DNA of 64,000 bases from Streptacidiphilus fuscans (GTDB lineage Bacteria > Actinomycetota > Actinomycetes > Streptomycetales > Streptomycetaceae): contig NZ_JADPRT010000007.1 in assembly GCF_015690355.1 (NCBI RefSeq), positions 280,268 to 344,267 of the forward strand, written 5' to 3'. Below the pieces are notes generated by a model that saw only the letters and a list, made by a program, of their open reading frames with translations, had not been told where the DNA came from and searched no databases. Positions 39,953 through 49,095 of this stretch are shown here, one piece after another; within the stretch, counting starts at the first letter, position 1; the number at the start of each line of letters is the position of its first letter. The position numbers were made by a program, and so were the translations under genes.

Positions 39953-41967
39953 ACAACCCCTCCAGTGATGTTCGATGCGATGTCCAGTACCTCCACCGCG
40001 CCGCCCGGCACGGTGACGTGTCCGCTGCCGGGGCCGGGGACGACGGCCTCGGTGTCGGCGTGGTTGATCACGAACTCCCAGCCACGCCCGTCCTCGGCCA
40101 CGCGCCGGACCCGCTCGACGCCGTCCGGCACGCCGCTCGGCGTCCGGACCCCGGCGTCGGCCAGCGCGGCGCGCAGCACCGCGTCGAGGGTGCCGGAATC
40201 GGGCGCGGTCGCCACGTACCAGGCGGTGCCCTCGCCGTAGCCGTGCCGGGTGACGGCGGGACGTCCGGCGGCGGGGCCGTCGGCGTGCTGGAGCACGGCG
40301 GAGGCGCCGGTCAGCGTCAGGTCCTCGGCCCAGCGACCGGCTGTCCCTGGCGCGGCGCCGGCGCCCTCGATCCGGGGCGGCGCGACCAGCTTGGTCCGCT
40401 CGTCCTTGCGCAGCGGCAGGAACTCCTCGGTGCGCACGCCCAGCACGTCGCGCAGCGCGCCCGGGTAACCGCCCAGGTGGACCGCGTCGTTCTCGTCGAC
40501 GATGCCGGTGAAGTAGCTGGTCAGCAGGGTTCCGCCGGAGCGGACCCAGGAGCGCAGGTTCTCCGCCCACGCCGTCGGCGCCAGGTACATCGACGGCGCG
40601 ACGACCAGCCGGTAGCCGCTCAGGTCCGCCGTCGGGTGGACGAAGTCGACGGTCACCCCGGCCCGCCAGAGCCGCTCGTAGTAGGCGTCGATCCGCTCGC
40701 GGAAGTTCAGCTCGACGCTGGGCCGGTACTCCAGGTCCAGCGCCCAGAGCGACTCCCAGTCCCAGACGATCGCCGCCTGCGCCCGCACGCGACTGCCGCG
40801 CACCGGCGCGAGCTGCTGCAACCGGGTGCCGAGGTCGACGACCTCGCGCCAGATCCGGGTGTCGGTGCCCGCGTGCGGGACCATGGCCGAGTGGTACTTC
40901 TCGGCACCGGCGCGGGAGGCGCGCCACTGGAAGAACATCACCCCGTCCGCGCCGCGCGCCACGTGCGCCAGGCTGTTGCGGGCCATCTCGCCCGGCCGCT
41001 TGGCGATGTTGCGCTGCTGCCAGTTGACCGCCGAGGTGGAGTGCTCCATCAGCAGCCAGGGCGCGCCGCCCGCCAGCGAACGGGTCAGGTCGGCGGAGAG
41101 CGCCAGCCCGATCTGGTTGTCCGGGCGCTCGGCGGACGTGTAGTGGTCGGTCGCGACGACGTCGACCTCGCGCGCCCAGGCCCACAGGTCCAGGTTGTCG
41201 GTGAGCCCGGCCATGAAGTTGGTGGTGATCGGCACGTCCGGGTCGGCCGCCCGGACGATGTCCCGCTCGGCCCGGTAGCGCGCCAGCAGCGCGTCGGAGG
41301 AGAAGCGGCGGAAGTCCAGCTGCTGGGTCGGGTTGACGGCGCTGGGCGCGGTGCGCGGCGCGTCGACCTCCTCGAAGCTGTCGTAGCGCTGGCCCCAGAA
41401 CGACGTGCCCCACGCCTCGTTGAGCGCGTCCACGGTCTTGTAGCGGTCGGCCAGCCACTCCCGGAAGGCGACGGCGCTGCGCTCGCAGTAGCAGCGCGCG
41501 ACATGGCAGCCGTACTCGTTGTGGATGTGCCAGAGCACGACCGCCGGGTGACCGGCGTAGCGGGCGGCCAGCTCGCGGGTGATCCGGGCGCACGCCTCCG
41601 CGTACGCGGGCGCGCTCGGGCAGTAGGTCTGCCGGGCGCCGTAGCCGAGCACTCGCCCGTCGGCGGTGACCGGGCGGTCGTCCGGGTGGGCGCGCTGGAA
41701 CCAGGCGGGCGGCGCGGCGGTGGGCGTGGCCAGGTCCACGGCGATCCCGCCCGCGTGCAGGCCGTCGATCACCCGGTCCAGCCAGCCGAAGTCGAACTCG
41801 CCGGGCCTCGGCTCCAGTTTGGCCCAGGAGAAGATGCCGAGACTGACCAGGTTCACCCCGGCCTGCCGCATCAACGCGACGTCCTCGGCCCACACCTCCT
41901 CCGGCCACTGCTCCGGGTTGTAGTCGCCGCCGTAGGCGATACCGCCCAGACGCAGCCGCTGTGCCAT
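39949..41967 (-). CDS. Beta-galactosidase, GH42 family
   Basis: A 672-residue cytoplasmic glycoside hydrolase. The N-terminal GGIAYGGDYNPEQWPEEVW and the TIM-barrel segments FSWAKLEPRPGEFDFGWLD and TPTAAPPAWF are diagnostic for GH42. The acid/base Glu is in HIHNEYGCH and the nucleophile Glu in LLMEHSTSAVNWQ. A C-terminal trimerisation domain follows. The Cys in HVARCYCE may be part of the family's zinc-binding cluster. It is expected to hydrolyse terminal beta-galactosides. It is divergent from the two-component genes and overlaps the methyltransferase start. Confidence 0.93.
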   Translation of the reverse strand: MAQRLRLGGIAYGGDYNPEQWPEEVWAEDVALMRQAGVNLVSLGIFSWAKLEPRPGEFDFGWLDRVIDGLHAGGIAVDLATPTAAPPAWFQRAHPDDRPVTADGRVLGYGARQTYCPSAPAYAEACARITRELAARYAGHPAVVLWHIHNEYGCHVARCYCERSAVAFREWLADRYKTVDALNEAWGTSFWGQRYDSFEEVDAPRTAPSAVNPTQQLDFRRFSSDALLARYRAERDIVRAADPDVPITTNFMAGLTDNLDLWAWAREVDVVATDHYTSAERPDNQIGLALSADLTRSLAGGAPWLLMEHSTSAVNWQQRNIAKRPGEMARNSLAHVARGADGVMFFQWRASRAGAEKYHSAMVPHAGTDTRIWREVVDLGTRLQQLAPVRGSRVRAQAAIVWDWESLWALDLEYRPSVELNFRERIDAYYERLWRAGVTVDFVHPTADLSGYRLVVAPSMYLAPTAWAENLRSWVRSGGTLLTSYFTGIVDENDAVHLGGYPGALRDVLGVRTEEFLPLRKDERTKLVAPPRIEGAGAAPGTAGRWAEDLTLTGASAVLQHADGPAAGRPAVTRHGYGEGTAWYVATAPDSGTLDAVLRAALADAGVRTPSGVPDGVERVRRVAEDGRGWEFVINHADTEAVVPGPGSGHVTVPGGAVEVLDIASNITGGVV

Positions 41968-42212
41968 GGATCACTCCTCGTCCGGTGCCGTCCGTGGAAC
42001 CGCTGTGGCCGTGCGCAGCCTCTCCCGTTCGACGCTCGTTCGGCAAGACCCCACACGGGTGCGAAGCCTCGTAGGCTCTTACGAAGGACCCGCGATGCTG
42101 GACACGCGTAGAGACCCTCTCACGCGTGGAGGCCCTCACCCAGGGAAGCCCACGCGCGGAACCTGAAGCGAACGCCATCGAAAACCCGCACGGAAGATTG
42201 AAGGACCGCCCT

Positions 42213-42935
42213 GTGATCCCTGTGGTCATCGTCGACGACGAGACTCTCGTCCGCTCCGGCCTGAGCCTGATCGTCGGCTCGGCCCCGGACATCGAGGTCG
42301 TGGCCACCTGCGGCGGTGGCGACGCGGTGGCGACCGTGGCCCGGACCCGCCCGCGGGTGGTACTGCTCGACGTGCGGATGCCCGACGTCGACGGCCTGAC
42401 CGTGCTGCGCGGGCTGATGGAGCTGCCCGAGCCTCCGGCCGTGGCGATGCTGACCACCTTCGACACCGACGAGTACATCGGCACGGCGCTGCGCGGCGGC
42501 GCGGGCGGGTTCCTGCTCAAGGACACCGATCCGGAGCAGCTGGTCCACGCGGTCCGGGTGCTCGCCGCGGGCGGGCGGATCCTCTCCCCGACGGTCACCG
42601 ACACGGTGATCGCCGGCTACCTCGACTCCGGCCCCGACAAGCAGACCGCGGCCCGGCTCGCCACCATGACCACCCGCGAGCTGGACGTGCTGGCGCTGCT
42701 CGGCGAGGGCCTCTCCAACGCGGACATCGCCTCCCGGCTCTTCCTGAGCACCGGCACGGTCAAGGACCACATCAGCGCGATCCTGGCCAAGCTCGGCACC
42801 TCCAACCGGGTCCAGGCGGCCGTCTTCGCCCACCAGGCCGGTCTGCTGGCCGGGGACCACCAGTCACCGGGCCAGTCGCACGGCCAGTCACCCAGCCAGT
42901 CGCCGGGCCAGGCTCGCGGCAGGACCGAGAAGTGA
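42213..42935 (+). CDS. NarL/LuxR-family response regulator
   Basis: A 240-residue regulator from GTG 42213 with AAGGA upstream. The receiver domain has the acidic pair in VIVDDE, the phosphoacceptor Asp53 in LLDVRMPD, and the Lys in FLLKDT. The C-terminal LuxR helix-turn-helix reads TTRELDVLALLGEGLSNADIA with VKDHISAIL. The end is a Gln/Ser/Pro/Gly tail from a 12-bp tandem repeat (42861-42908). It overlaps the histidine kinase start (GTGA), its clear partner. Target genes are unknown; the divergent beta-galactosidase is a candidate only by position. Confidence 0.93.
   Translation: MIPVVIVDDETLVRSGLSLIVGSAPDIEVVATCGGGDAVATVARTRPRVVLLDVRMPDVDGLTVLRGLMELPEPPAVAMLTTFDTDEYIGTALRGGAGGFLLKDTDPEQLVHAVRVLAAGGRILSPTVTDTVIAGYLDSGPDKQTAARLATMTTRELDVLALLGEGLSNADIASRLFLSTGTVKDHISAILAKLGTSNRVQAAVFAHQAGLLAGDHQSPGQSHGQSPSQSPGQARGRTEK
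42861..42908 (+). repeat. 12-bp tandem repeat (4 copies) at the response-regulator 3' end
   Basis: Four 12-bp units starting cagtc at 42861, 42873, 42885 and 42897 encode the (H/P)-Q-S-type tail just before the overlap with the kinase start. Confidence 0.85.
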
Positions 42936-44134
42936 GCTCCGTGGCGACGACGGCGCCCGCGCCGACCGTGCTCCGGCGTCCCTGGTACACCTCGCCCTGG
43001 GTGACCGTCCCCACGCCGGTGCTGCTGGCGACGGTCGAGGCGTTCCTCGCCAACGACCTGGGCTCGACGGTCCAGATGACCACCTCGCTGCTGGCCGCCG
43101 CGGCGCTGCTGCTGCGCAAGCGCTGGCCGGTGTGGGTGCTGCTGGCGACGTTGCCGGGCCTCCAGCTCAGCTACATCTGGCTGGCGCCGATGATCGCCGT
43201 CTACTCGGTCGCGGTGAAGTACTCGGTCGCCGTCAAGCACCGCAACCGCTGGCTGGTGGGCTGCTGCGCGCTGCTGGTCGCGCTGGCGCAGTTCCTGCCG
43301 TGGCCCTGGTCCGACAACCTCCCCGGCTGGGACCGGACGACGGCGCTGGCCGTGATGTACGCGCTGCTGACCGGTGGCGCGCCGCTGGCCCTCGGCATGC
43401 TGGTCACCACCCGCAGGGAACTCGCCGTCCGCCTCGACGAGCTGACGCGTGGTCAGGCACGCGAGCGGGACCTGCTGGCCCAGAGCGTGCTCTCCACCGA
43501 GCGGGCACGGCTCGCCCGCGAGATGCACGACGTGGTCTCGCACCAGGTCAGCCTGATCTCCATCCAAGCCGGCGCGCTCCAGGTCCGCGCGGAGGACCCG
43601 AACGCGACCCGCGACACGGCCCGGACGATCCGTCAGCTCTCGGTCAAGACGCTGGAGGAGCTCCGCCAGATGGTCGGCGTCCTCCGCGCGGCGGGCGCGG
43701 GCGGCGAGGCCCAGCAGCTCACCCCGCAACCGACCCTGGCCGATCTGCCGCGCCTGGTCACGGGCTCCGGCCTGTCGGCGACGCTGGAGTGCGGCGTGAC
43801 CGACGGAACGGTCCCCGAGCCGGTCGCGCGGGCCGCGTACCGCACGGTCCAGGAGGCGCTCACCAACGTCCGCAAGCACGCCCCGGGCTCGGCGGTCACC
43901 GTCCACGTCACCCACACCGACACCCGCGACGCACTGCACGTGACGGTCACCAACGGCCCCCGCGCCCAGGGCGCGGAGCCCCTGCTCCTCCCCAGCGGCG
44001 GCCACGGCCTCATCGGCCTGCGCGAACGCGCCCAACAGCTCGGCGGGGTCCTGCTCGCGGAACCCCACCCGGACGGCGGCTTCACCGTGCAGGCCCGGTT
44101 CCCCACCGAGCGGCTCAGCCCCGTTGAGACCTAA
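42932..44134 (+). CDS. Sensor histidine kinase, HisKA_3 type
   Basis: A 400-residue kinase starting at GTG 42932. Four to five membrane helices occupy residues about 20-160. A short coiled linker leads to the dimerisation box with phospho-His199 in AREMHDVVSHQVSLIS. The HATPase_c domain has the N-box RTVQEALTNVRKHAPG and the G-box GGHGLIGLRERAQQLGG. It pairs with the overlapping NarL-type regulator. The sensor part has no large extracellular domain, so the signal may be in or at the membrane, as in DesK-like kinases. Confidence 0.93.
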   Translation: MSSVATTAPAPTVLRRPWYTSPWVTVPTPVLLATVEAFLANDLGSTVQMTTSLLAAAALLLRKRWPVWVLLATLPGLQLSYIWLAPMIAVYSVAVKYSVAVKHRNRWLVGCCALLVALAQFLPWPWSDNLPGWDRTTALAVMYALLTGGAPLALGMLVTTRRELAVRLDELTRGQARERDLLAQSVLSTERARLAREMHDVVSHQVSLISIQAGALQVRAEDPNATRDTARTIRQLSVKTLEELRQMVGVLRAAGAGGEAQQLTPQPTLADLPRLVTGSGLSATLECGVTDGTVPEPVARAAYRTVQEALTNVRKHAPGSAVTVHVTHTDTRDALHVTVTNGPRAQGAEPLLLPSGGHGLIGLRERAQQLGGVLLAEPHPDGGFTVQARFPTERLSPVET

Positions 44135-44235
44135 GGGGCGCGGGGAACTGCGCGAGCAACCACCCTGTCCGGATGGCCCTGACCGTTGAGGACCATCTGC
44201 TCATCGGTGGCTTGTCGCGCAGTTCCCCGCGCCCC
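44135..44235. repeat. Perfect 21-bp inverted repeat, possible terminator
   Basis: The arms at 44135-44155 and 44215-44235 are exact inverse copies (core GCGGGGAACTGCGCGA) separated by 59 nt. The left arm begins right after the kinase stop codon. Similar GC-rich elements are common between Streptomyces genes. A degenerate third copy appears near 44311-44340 before the end of the DUF2156 gene. Confidence 0.8.
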
Positions 44236-44351
44236 TGAGTAGTGCAACCACCTGCGGCAGCACCCGCCCACCTTGTCGCGCCCACGCGGCGGAGCCGCAC
44301 ATCAGCAGAGCCCCGCGCCCCAGATAGTGCAACTCCCCGCCGAACCAAAAG

Positions 44352-46130
44352 CTAAGCGACGTGCTCCAGTTCACGCTCCTGCGTGGCCTGCTCCGCAGCG
44401 ACCCCCCGCCGACGTCCGCGCAGCAGCGCGGGGAGGCGCGGCTGGGCGATGAAGCCCTCGACGCACGCGTTCGCCAACGCGATCCGCGGCAGGTCGCGGC
44501 TGCGCTCAAAGAGCACGTAGCGCGGTTCCCACTGCGGCCGGTACTTCGCGTTCGCGCGGTAGAGCGATTCGATCTGCCACCAGCGCGAGAAGAAGACCAG
44601 CACCGACCGCCACGCCCGCAGGAACGGCCCGGCGCCCAAGCGGCTGCCCCGCTCGAAGACCGCGCGGAAGACCGCGAAGTTCAGCGAGACCCGCTCGACG
44701 CCGATCTCCCGTGCGCGCTGGATCAGTTCGATGACCATGAACTCCATCAGGCCGTTGTCGGAGTCCCGGTCACGGCGCATCAGGTCCAGGGAGAGGCCGT
44801 GCTCGCCCCACGGCACAAAGCTGAGCAGCGCCTTGAGCTCGCCCTCGCCGTCGTAGCACTCCAGCATCACGCACTGGCCGTCGTCCGGGTCGCCGAGCCG
44901 GCCCAGCGCCATGGACCAGCCACGTTCGGTCGCGCCGTCGCGCCACTGGTCGGCGTGGTGGAGCATGGTCTCCATCTCGGCCTCGGCGATGTCCGCATGC
45001 CGTCGGACCGCGACCGTGTAGCCCGCCCGCGCGACGCGCTTGTGCGCCTGGCGGACGCCGCGCATCGCGCGGCCGTCCAGGCTGAACTCGGAGACCTCGA
45101 CGATCGCCTCGTCGCCCAGCTCCAGCGCGTCCAGGCCGTGGCGGGCGTAGACGACGCCGCCCTCCTCGCTCGCGCCGGTGACCGCCGGGACCCAGGCGTG
45201 TTCGCGGGCCTGCTCCAGCCACTGCTCGATCGCGCCCGGCCAGGCCTCGATGTCGCCGATCGGGTCGCCCGAGGCCAGCGAGACGCCGCCGACGACGCGG
45301 TAGGTCACCGCGGCCTTGCCGCTCGGCGAGAAGATCACCGACTTGTCGCGCCGCAGCGCGAAGTAGCCCAGGGAGTCGCGGGCGCCGTGCTTGACCAGCA
45401 GCTCGCGCAGCCGCGTCTCGTCCTCGTGGCTCAGGTACTCCTTGCCCTTGGGCGCGCGGAACAGCGCGTAGGTCACCAGCAGCAGCACGCCCACGCAGAG
45501 CACGTTGACGGTCACGTCGATGGCGCGCGGAACGCCGAACTCCAGGGACTGCGAGCCGTCCGAGCCCAGCGTGACGGCGCGCAGCACCACGTACTCCGCG
45601 CGGTCGGCGAGCGACGCCGCGCGTCCCGCCGCGGTGAGGCTGAGCAGGCCGGTGCCGACGAGCAGGGTGACCACGCCGCCGCCGATCAGCGTCCAGCCGG
45701 CCAGCTTGGGGTTGGTCGGGTCGCCCTTGGCCTGGAACTCGGAGCGGCCGAGCACCAGCGCGCCGACGAAGACGACCAGGACGGCCAGCGTGGCCCAGTT
45801 GAACCAGTGGCGGTCGACGCCGGGGTGCTGCAGCAGCGACAGCACGACGCCGATCAGCAGCAGGCCGGAGAGGACCAGGTTGGCGATCCAGGCGGCGCGC
45901 TTGTGACGGTTCATCATGACCGCCATCAGCACGGCGAAGGCGGCCGAGCTGAAGCCCGCGGTCAGCAGGTACGGGGTGTAGAAGTCACCGTGGTTGTGGT
46001 GCCGGACCTGCTCGCGGAAGCTCAGCGAGACGGCGGCGAAGAGGTTGAGGCAGGCGACGATCCGCAGGTACCAGACGGCGGTGCGAGCGCTCACACGCTG
46101 CACCCGGGGTGCGGCGGCTCGGGAGATCAA
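44352..46130 (-). CDS. DUF2156 membrane protein, MprF-like phosphatidylglycerol lysyltransferase domain
   Basis: About 592 residues from TTG 46130, which has GGAGCCCGCC upstream; GTG 46103 is an alternative start. Residues 15-230 contain five to seven membrane helices. The C-terminal half is the cytoplasmic DUF2156/GNAT-like domain: GYFALRRDKSVIFSPSGKAAVTYRVVGGVSLASGDPIG, MEFMVIELIQRAREIGVERVSLNFAVFR and RANAKYRPQWEPRYVLFE. These match MprF-like aminoacyl-phospholipid synthases that use aminoacyl-tRNA to modify phosphatidylglycerol. It may alter membrane charge and resistance to cationic peptides. The exact amino acid transferred cannot be told. Confidence 0.85.
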   Translation of the reverse strand: MISRAAAPRVQRVSARTAVWYLRIVACLNLFAAVSLSFREQVRHHNHGDFYTPYLLTAGFSSAAFAVLMAVMMNRHKRAAWIANLVLSGLLLIGVVLSLLQHPGVDRHWFNWATLAVLVVFVGALVLGRSEFQAKGDPTNPKLAGWTLIGGGVVTLLVGTGLLSLTAAGRAASLADRAEYVVLRAVTLGSDGSQSLEFGVPRAIDVTVNVLCVGVLLLVTYALFRAPKGKEYLSHEDETRLRELLVKHGARDSLGYFALRRDKSVIFSPSGKAAVTYRVVGGVSLASGDPIGDIEAWPGAIEQWLEQAREHAWVPAVTGASEEGGVVYARHGLDALELGDEAIVEVSEFSLDGRAMRGVRQAHKRVARAGYTVAVRRHADIAEAEMETMLHHADQWRDGATERGWSMALGRLGDPDDGQCVMLECYDGEGELKALLSFVPWGEHGLSLDLMRRDRDSDNGLMEFMVIELIQRAREIGVERVSLNFAVFRAVFERGSRLGAGPFLRAWRSVLVFFSRWWQIESLYRANAKYRPQWEPRYVLFERSRDLPRIALANACVEGFIAQPRLPALLRGRRRGVAAEQATQERELEHVA

Positions 46131-46226
46131 GGCGGGCTCCGGGTTTCCGGGTGGAGGAGAGACGGTCGAGCGACCACTATCAGGATTCCGTAAGGATGCG
46201 TTCGAGGCGTCAACCCGAGGTGCAGT

Positions 46227-46256
46227 CCGGCCCCCCGCCGATCGGCGGGGGGCCGG
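46227..46256. terminator. Perfect 30-bp palindrome terminator
   Basis: A 30-bp perfect palindrome (ccggccccccgccga and its inverse) downstream of the deacetylase-like gene and upstream of the DUF2156 gene. It is a likely terminator for the former. Confidence 0.7.
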
Positions 46257-46312
46257 TGACGATCGGCGGTGGGCCGCCGAACGGGACGGATCAGCTGACA
46301 GATCGGCGCAGC

Positions 46313-47563
46313 TCAGACCGGCTGCGGGGTGGTGTACTCGCGCCAGTCGGCAGGCTTCTGACCGACGTTGAGCGTGCGCAGCTTGGCCAGCACCGCCGGG
46401 TCCTGCACCTCCAGCCACTCCACCAGCTGCCGGAAGGAGACGAGGCGGACGTCGGGCTTGCCCGCGATGTCGCGCAGCGCCTGCTCGACGGACTTCATGT
46501 AGATGCCGCCGTTCCAGCTCTCGAAGTGGTTGCCGATGAAGAACGGCGCGCGGTTGGTGGTGTACGCGCGGTTGAAGCCCGCCATGTAGGAGAGGTACGA
46601 CTGCTGCTGCCAGTACGGACGCTTGGACGGATCGCCGTTGGGCGTGCCGCCGGTCTGGTTGGCCAGCATGTTGTAGTCCATCGACAGCACCTGGAAGCTG
46701 TGCCCGGGGAACGGGATCGACTGGAGCGGGAAGTTCCACAGCCCCTGCGGGGTCTTGCCCGGCCACATCTGCAGCCCGCCGGGCGAGCTCGCGTCGTACT
46801 TCCACCCCATGTCCGCGACCGTCGGAAGCAGCTGGTTCTGACCCAGCAGACACGGCGTCCGGCCGCCGATCAGCTCCTTGCGGTAGTCGAACGGCAGCGG
46901 CTCCATGTCCGTGTAGCCGGTGTTGGTCTTCCACTTCTCGACGAAGCCGATGGCCTGCTCCAGCTCGCTGCGCCACTGCGACGGGGTCCAGGTGCCGACA
47001 CCGGTGGTGGCGCTGCAGAAGTGGCCGTTGAAGTGCGTGCCGATCTCGTGGCCCTCCAGCCACGCCCCCCGCACCTGGTCCAGCGTCATCTTGACGTGCT
47101 CGTCGGCCAGGTAGCCGATGTCGGAGGCGCCCGGCTTGTGGCCCGGCGGCAGGTAGAGGTCCTTCTTGCCCTCCGGCAGCACGTAGATCCCGGAGAGGAA
47201 GAACGACATCGTCGCCTTCACCTCCTGCGCCACCGAGCGGAAGTGCGAGAACAGCTTCTTGCTGTCCTCACCCGCGCCGTCCCAGCTGAACACCACGAAC
47301 TGCGGCGGACGCTGCCCCGGCTGCAACTTCTCGGGCACCGGCTGGAACGGCTGCGGCCCCGTGTCCGCCATCGAACCGTCACCGATCAAGGACACCGGCC
47401 GCGCGCTCGCCGAAGGGGAGGAACTGGTGCCGCCGACCGGCTGGCCGTCGCCGCTTCCCCCGCTGCGATTCGCACTGCCGGGACCTCCGCACGCGGACAC
47501 TCCCAGGGCAGTCGCGACCGCGACTCCCCCGGCGAGAACGTTCCGACGCGTGATGGCTCCCAT
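46313..47563 (-). CDS. Tat-exported lipoprotein with polysaccharide-deacetylase-like fold
   Basis: A 416-residue protein. The signal has a twin-arginine motif and a lipobox (TRRNVLAGGVAVATALGVSAC), followed by a Gly/Ser linker. The mature part begins PPQFVVFSWDGAGED (the deacetylase motif 1 position, with Asp), then FFLSGIYVLP and WLEGHEIGTHFNGHFC, where the HxxxxH pair resembles the metal-binding motif 2 of NodB-like enzymes. The rest (FVEKWKTNTGYTD, FFIGNHFESWNGGIY) is distinct from classical deacetylases. It probably acts on a cell-surface polymer, but activity is uncertain. An AGGGGA ribosome site precedes ATG 47563. Confidence 0.8.
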   Translation of the reverse strand: MGAITRRNVLAGGVAVATALGVSACGGPGSANRSGGSGDGQPVGGTSSSPSASARPVSLIGDGSMADTGPQPFQPVPEKLQPGQRPPQFVVFSWDGAGEDSKKLFSHFRSVAQEVKATMSFFLSGIYVLPEGKKDLYLPPGHKPGASDIGYLADEHVKMTLDQVRGAWLEGHEIGTHFNGHFCSATTGVGTWTPSQWRSELEQAIGFVEKWKTNTGYTDMEPLPFDYRKELIGGRTPCLLGQNQLLPTVADMGWKYDASSPGGLQMWPGKTPQGLWNFPLQSIPFPGHSFQVLSMDYNMLANQTGGTPNGDPSKRPYWQQQSYLSYMAGFNRAYTTNRAPFFIGNHFESWNGGIYMKSVEQALRDIAGKPDVRLVSFRQLVEWLEVQDPAVLAKLRTLNVGQKPADWREYTTPQPV

Positions 47564-47896
47564 AAGATTTTCCCCTACCTTCCGATCTGTACGGCTGTGC
47601 GAATCTCGGGACGCTTCGAGTGGTTCGAACGGTTCGCGGTGTTCGATCCGGATATGAGCAACCCTGACAGCATCGCTCACGCCGAGGCGTCTCCCGCTCA
47701 CTGACCCACGGGCGATTCACTCGCCTGTGTGTGGCCGCGCGGCACTTCCCAGGAGTCCGCCGAAAGAAACTCACCCGAACGTGTGTGACTGCTGTCCGGC
47801 AGCTAAGCTGCCACAAAATCCGATGAGATCACCCGCCGACCGGCGGGCACCATCCGTCAGATGGCTGGATCTCCGGGGCCAGAGGGGGGTTCGGGC
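47564..47896. other. Divergent intergenic region, no gene seen
   Basis: About 330 bp between the deacetylase-like lipoprotein and the hypothetical membrane-anchored protein. It contains a run of ggttcg-like direct repeats near 47618-47650 and a short GC hairpin near 47830. I see no RNA gene or convincing small ORF. It presumably holds both promoters. Confidence 0.4.
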
Positions 47897-48520
47897 GTGT
47901 CGCTCGACTGGGGCACGAGCGCGAACGTGCTCACCGCGGCCGGCACGCTGGTGCTTGCCGTCGCAAGCTTCGCATCGATCCGCTCGGCGGACCGCGCGGC
48001 GCGCTCGGCCGAGCGCGCGCTCCAAGTCTCGCTGCGCCCGGTGCTGGTGGGGGCCCGGCCGACCGACCCGGAGCAGAAGCTGATCTGGTCCGACGGCCAC
48101 GCCACCCATCTCTCGGGCAGCGGCGCCTACGCCCACCTCGGTGCGGACGCGGTCTACCTGGGCGCGGCGCTGCGCAATCTCGGCCCGGGCCTCGGCATCG
48201 TCCACGGCTGGTCCCTGCCGACCGGCGACACCCCGGAGCCCGCCGACGCCTTCCGCCGCCAGGGCCTGGACATGTACGTCGCGGCGGGCGACCACGGTAC
48301 CTGGCACGCGGCCCTGCGCGACCTGGACGACGCCGCCTACCCGTCGCTCGCCGACCGGGTCAAGAACCGGCAGCGCCTCAACGTCGACCTCCTCTACGGC
48401 GACCACGAGGGCGGCCAGCGCACGGTCACCCGCCTCTCGCTGCTGCCGCGCTCCACCGGCGACGGCTGGATCTGCCAGACGGTCCGCCACTGGAACCTGG
48501 ACCGCCCCGACCCGCGCTGA
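47897..48520 (+). CDS. Hypothetical membrane-anchored protein
   Basis: From GTG 47897 (AGAGGGGGG upstream; ATG 47861 also possible) this encodes 207 residues. One membrane helix (ANVLTAAGTLVLAVASFASI) is followed by an Arg/Ala/Glu helix (RSADRAARSAERALQ) and a globular domain of about 160 residues with no cysteine cluster or recognised motif. This layout (N-terminal helix, short coiled region, beta-rich domain) is common among small actinobacterial proteins annotated as hypothetical. It is convergent with the next gene, with 2 nt between the stops. I do not recognise a function. Confidence 0.7.
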   Translation: MSLDWGTSANVLTAAGTLVLAVASFASIRSADRAARSAERALQVSLRPVLVGARPTDPEQKLIWSDGHATHLSGSGAYAHLGADAVYLGAALRNLGPGLGIVHGWSLPTGDTPEPADAFRRQGLDMYVAAGDHGTWHAALRDLDDAAYPSLADRVKNRQRLNVDLLYGDHEGGQRTVTRLSLLPRSTGDGWICQTVRHWNLDRPDPR

Positions 48521-48522
48521 AC

Positions 48523-49044
48523 TCAGGTCCGCGCGGCGCGGTTCGCCCCGGTGGCCACCACCCAGAGGCCCGTGCCCCAGAGGATCAGCGCGCACGGCAC
48601 CCCCACCGTGGTGGCCATGGTCCCGGCCGAGGGATGGGAGAGGGACCGGAGCAGCACGCCCGCAAAGCCCGCCGCGATCAGCAGCACGCCCGGGACGCGG
48701 AGCCGCGGATCGCCGAAGACGGCGGCCAGCGGGACGAAGTGCGCGCCCACGATCAGCGCCACCAGCGCGGGCAGCAGCTCCGGTATCCCGGCGACGACGC
48801 AGCCGACCACGGCCGCGCCGATCAGCAGCCACTGGGCACCGTTGATCCAGCCGAACCTCCGGCGCACCTCGGGCGATGCGAAATCCCCCGCCTCGTCGGG
48901 CAGTCGGCGACGCGCCGTCAGCATCAACGCCAATGCGACCACGATGCCGACCGGCAGGGCGACGCCCGCAGCGACCCCGCCGAGGCCCCACATCCACCAG
49001 CCGAACCCGAACAGGGCGTAGAAGCCCACTCCCGACTTGAACAC
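48523..49044 (-). CDS. Small polytopic membrane protein, unknown function
   Basis: A 173-residue protein from a GTG at 49044 with five to six hydrophobic segments (GFGWWMWGLGGVAAGVALPVGIVVALAL, WLLIGAAVVGCVVAGI, LVALIVGAHFVPLAAVFG, VPGVLLIAAGFAGVLL, ALILWGTGLWVVA). The GAHFVPLA motif, with a His in a membrane helix, recurs in small bacterial membrane proteins of unknown role. No partner gene is evident. Confidence 0.7.
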   Translation of the reverse strand: MFKSGVGFYALFGFGWWMWGLGGVAAGVALPVGIVVALALMLTARRRLPDEAGDFASPEVRRRFGWINGAQWLLIGAAVVGCVVAGIPELLPALVALIVGAHFVPLAAVFGDPRLRVPGVLLIAAGFAGVLLRSLSHPSAGTMATTVGVPCALILWGTGLWVVATGANRAART

Positions 49045-49095
49045 AGCCCCGCCCCAGGCGTCGTGGTGCAGTGAGGACGCGTCAGCGATGACCCG

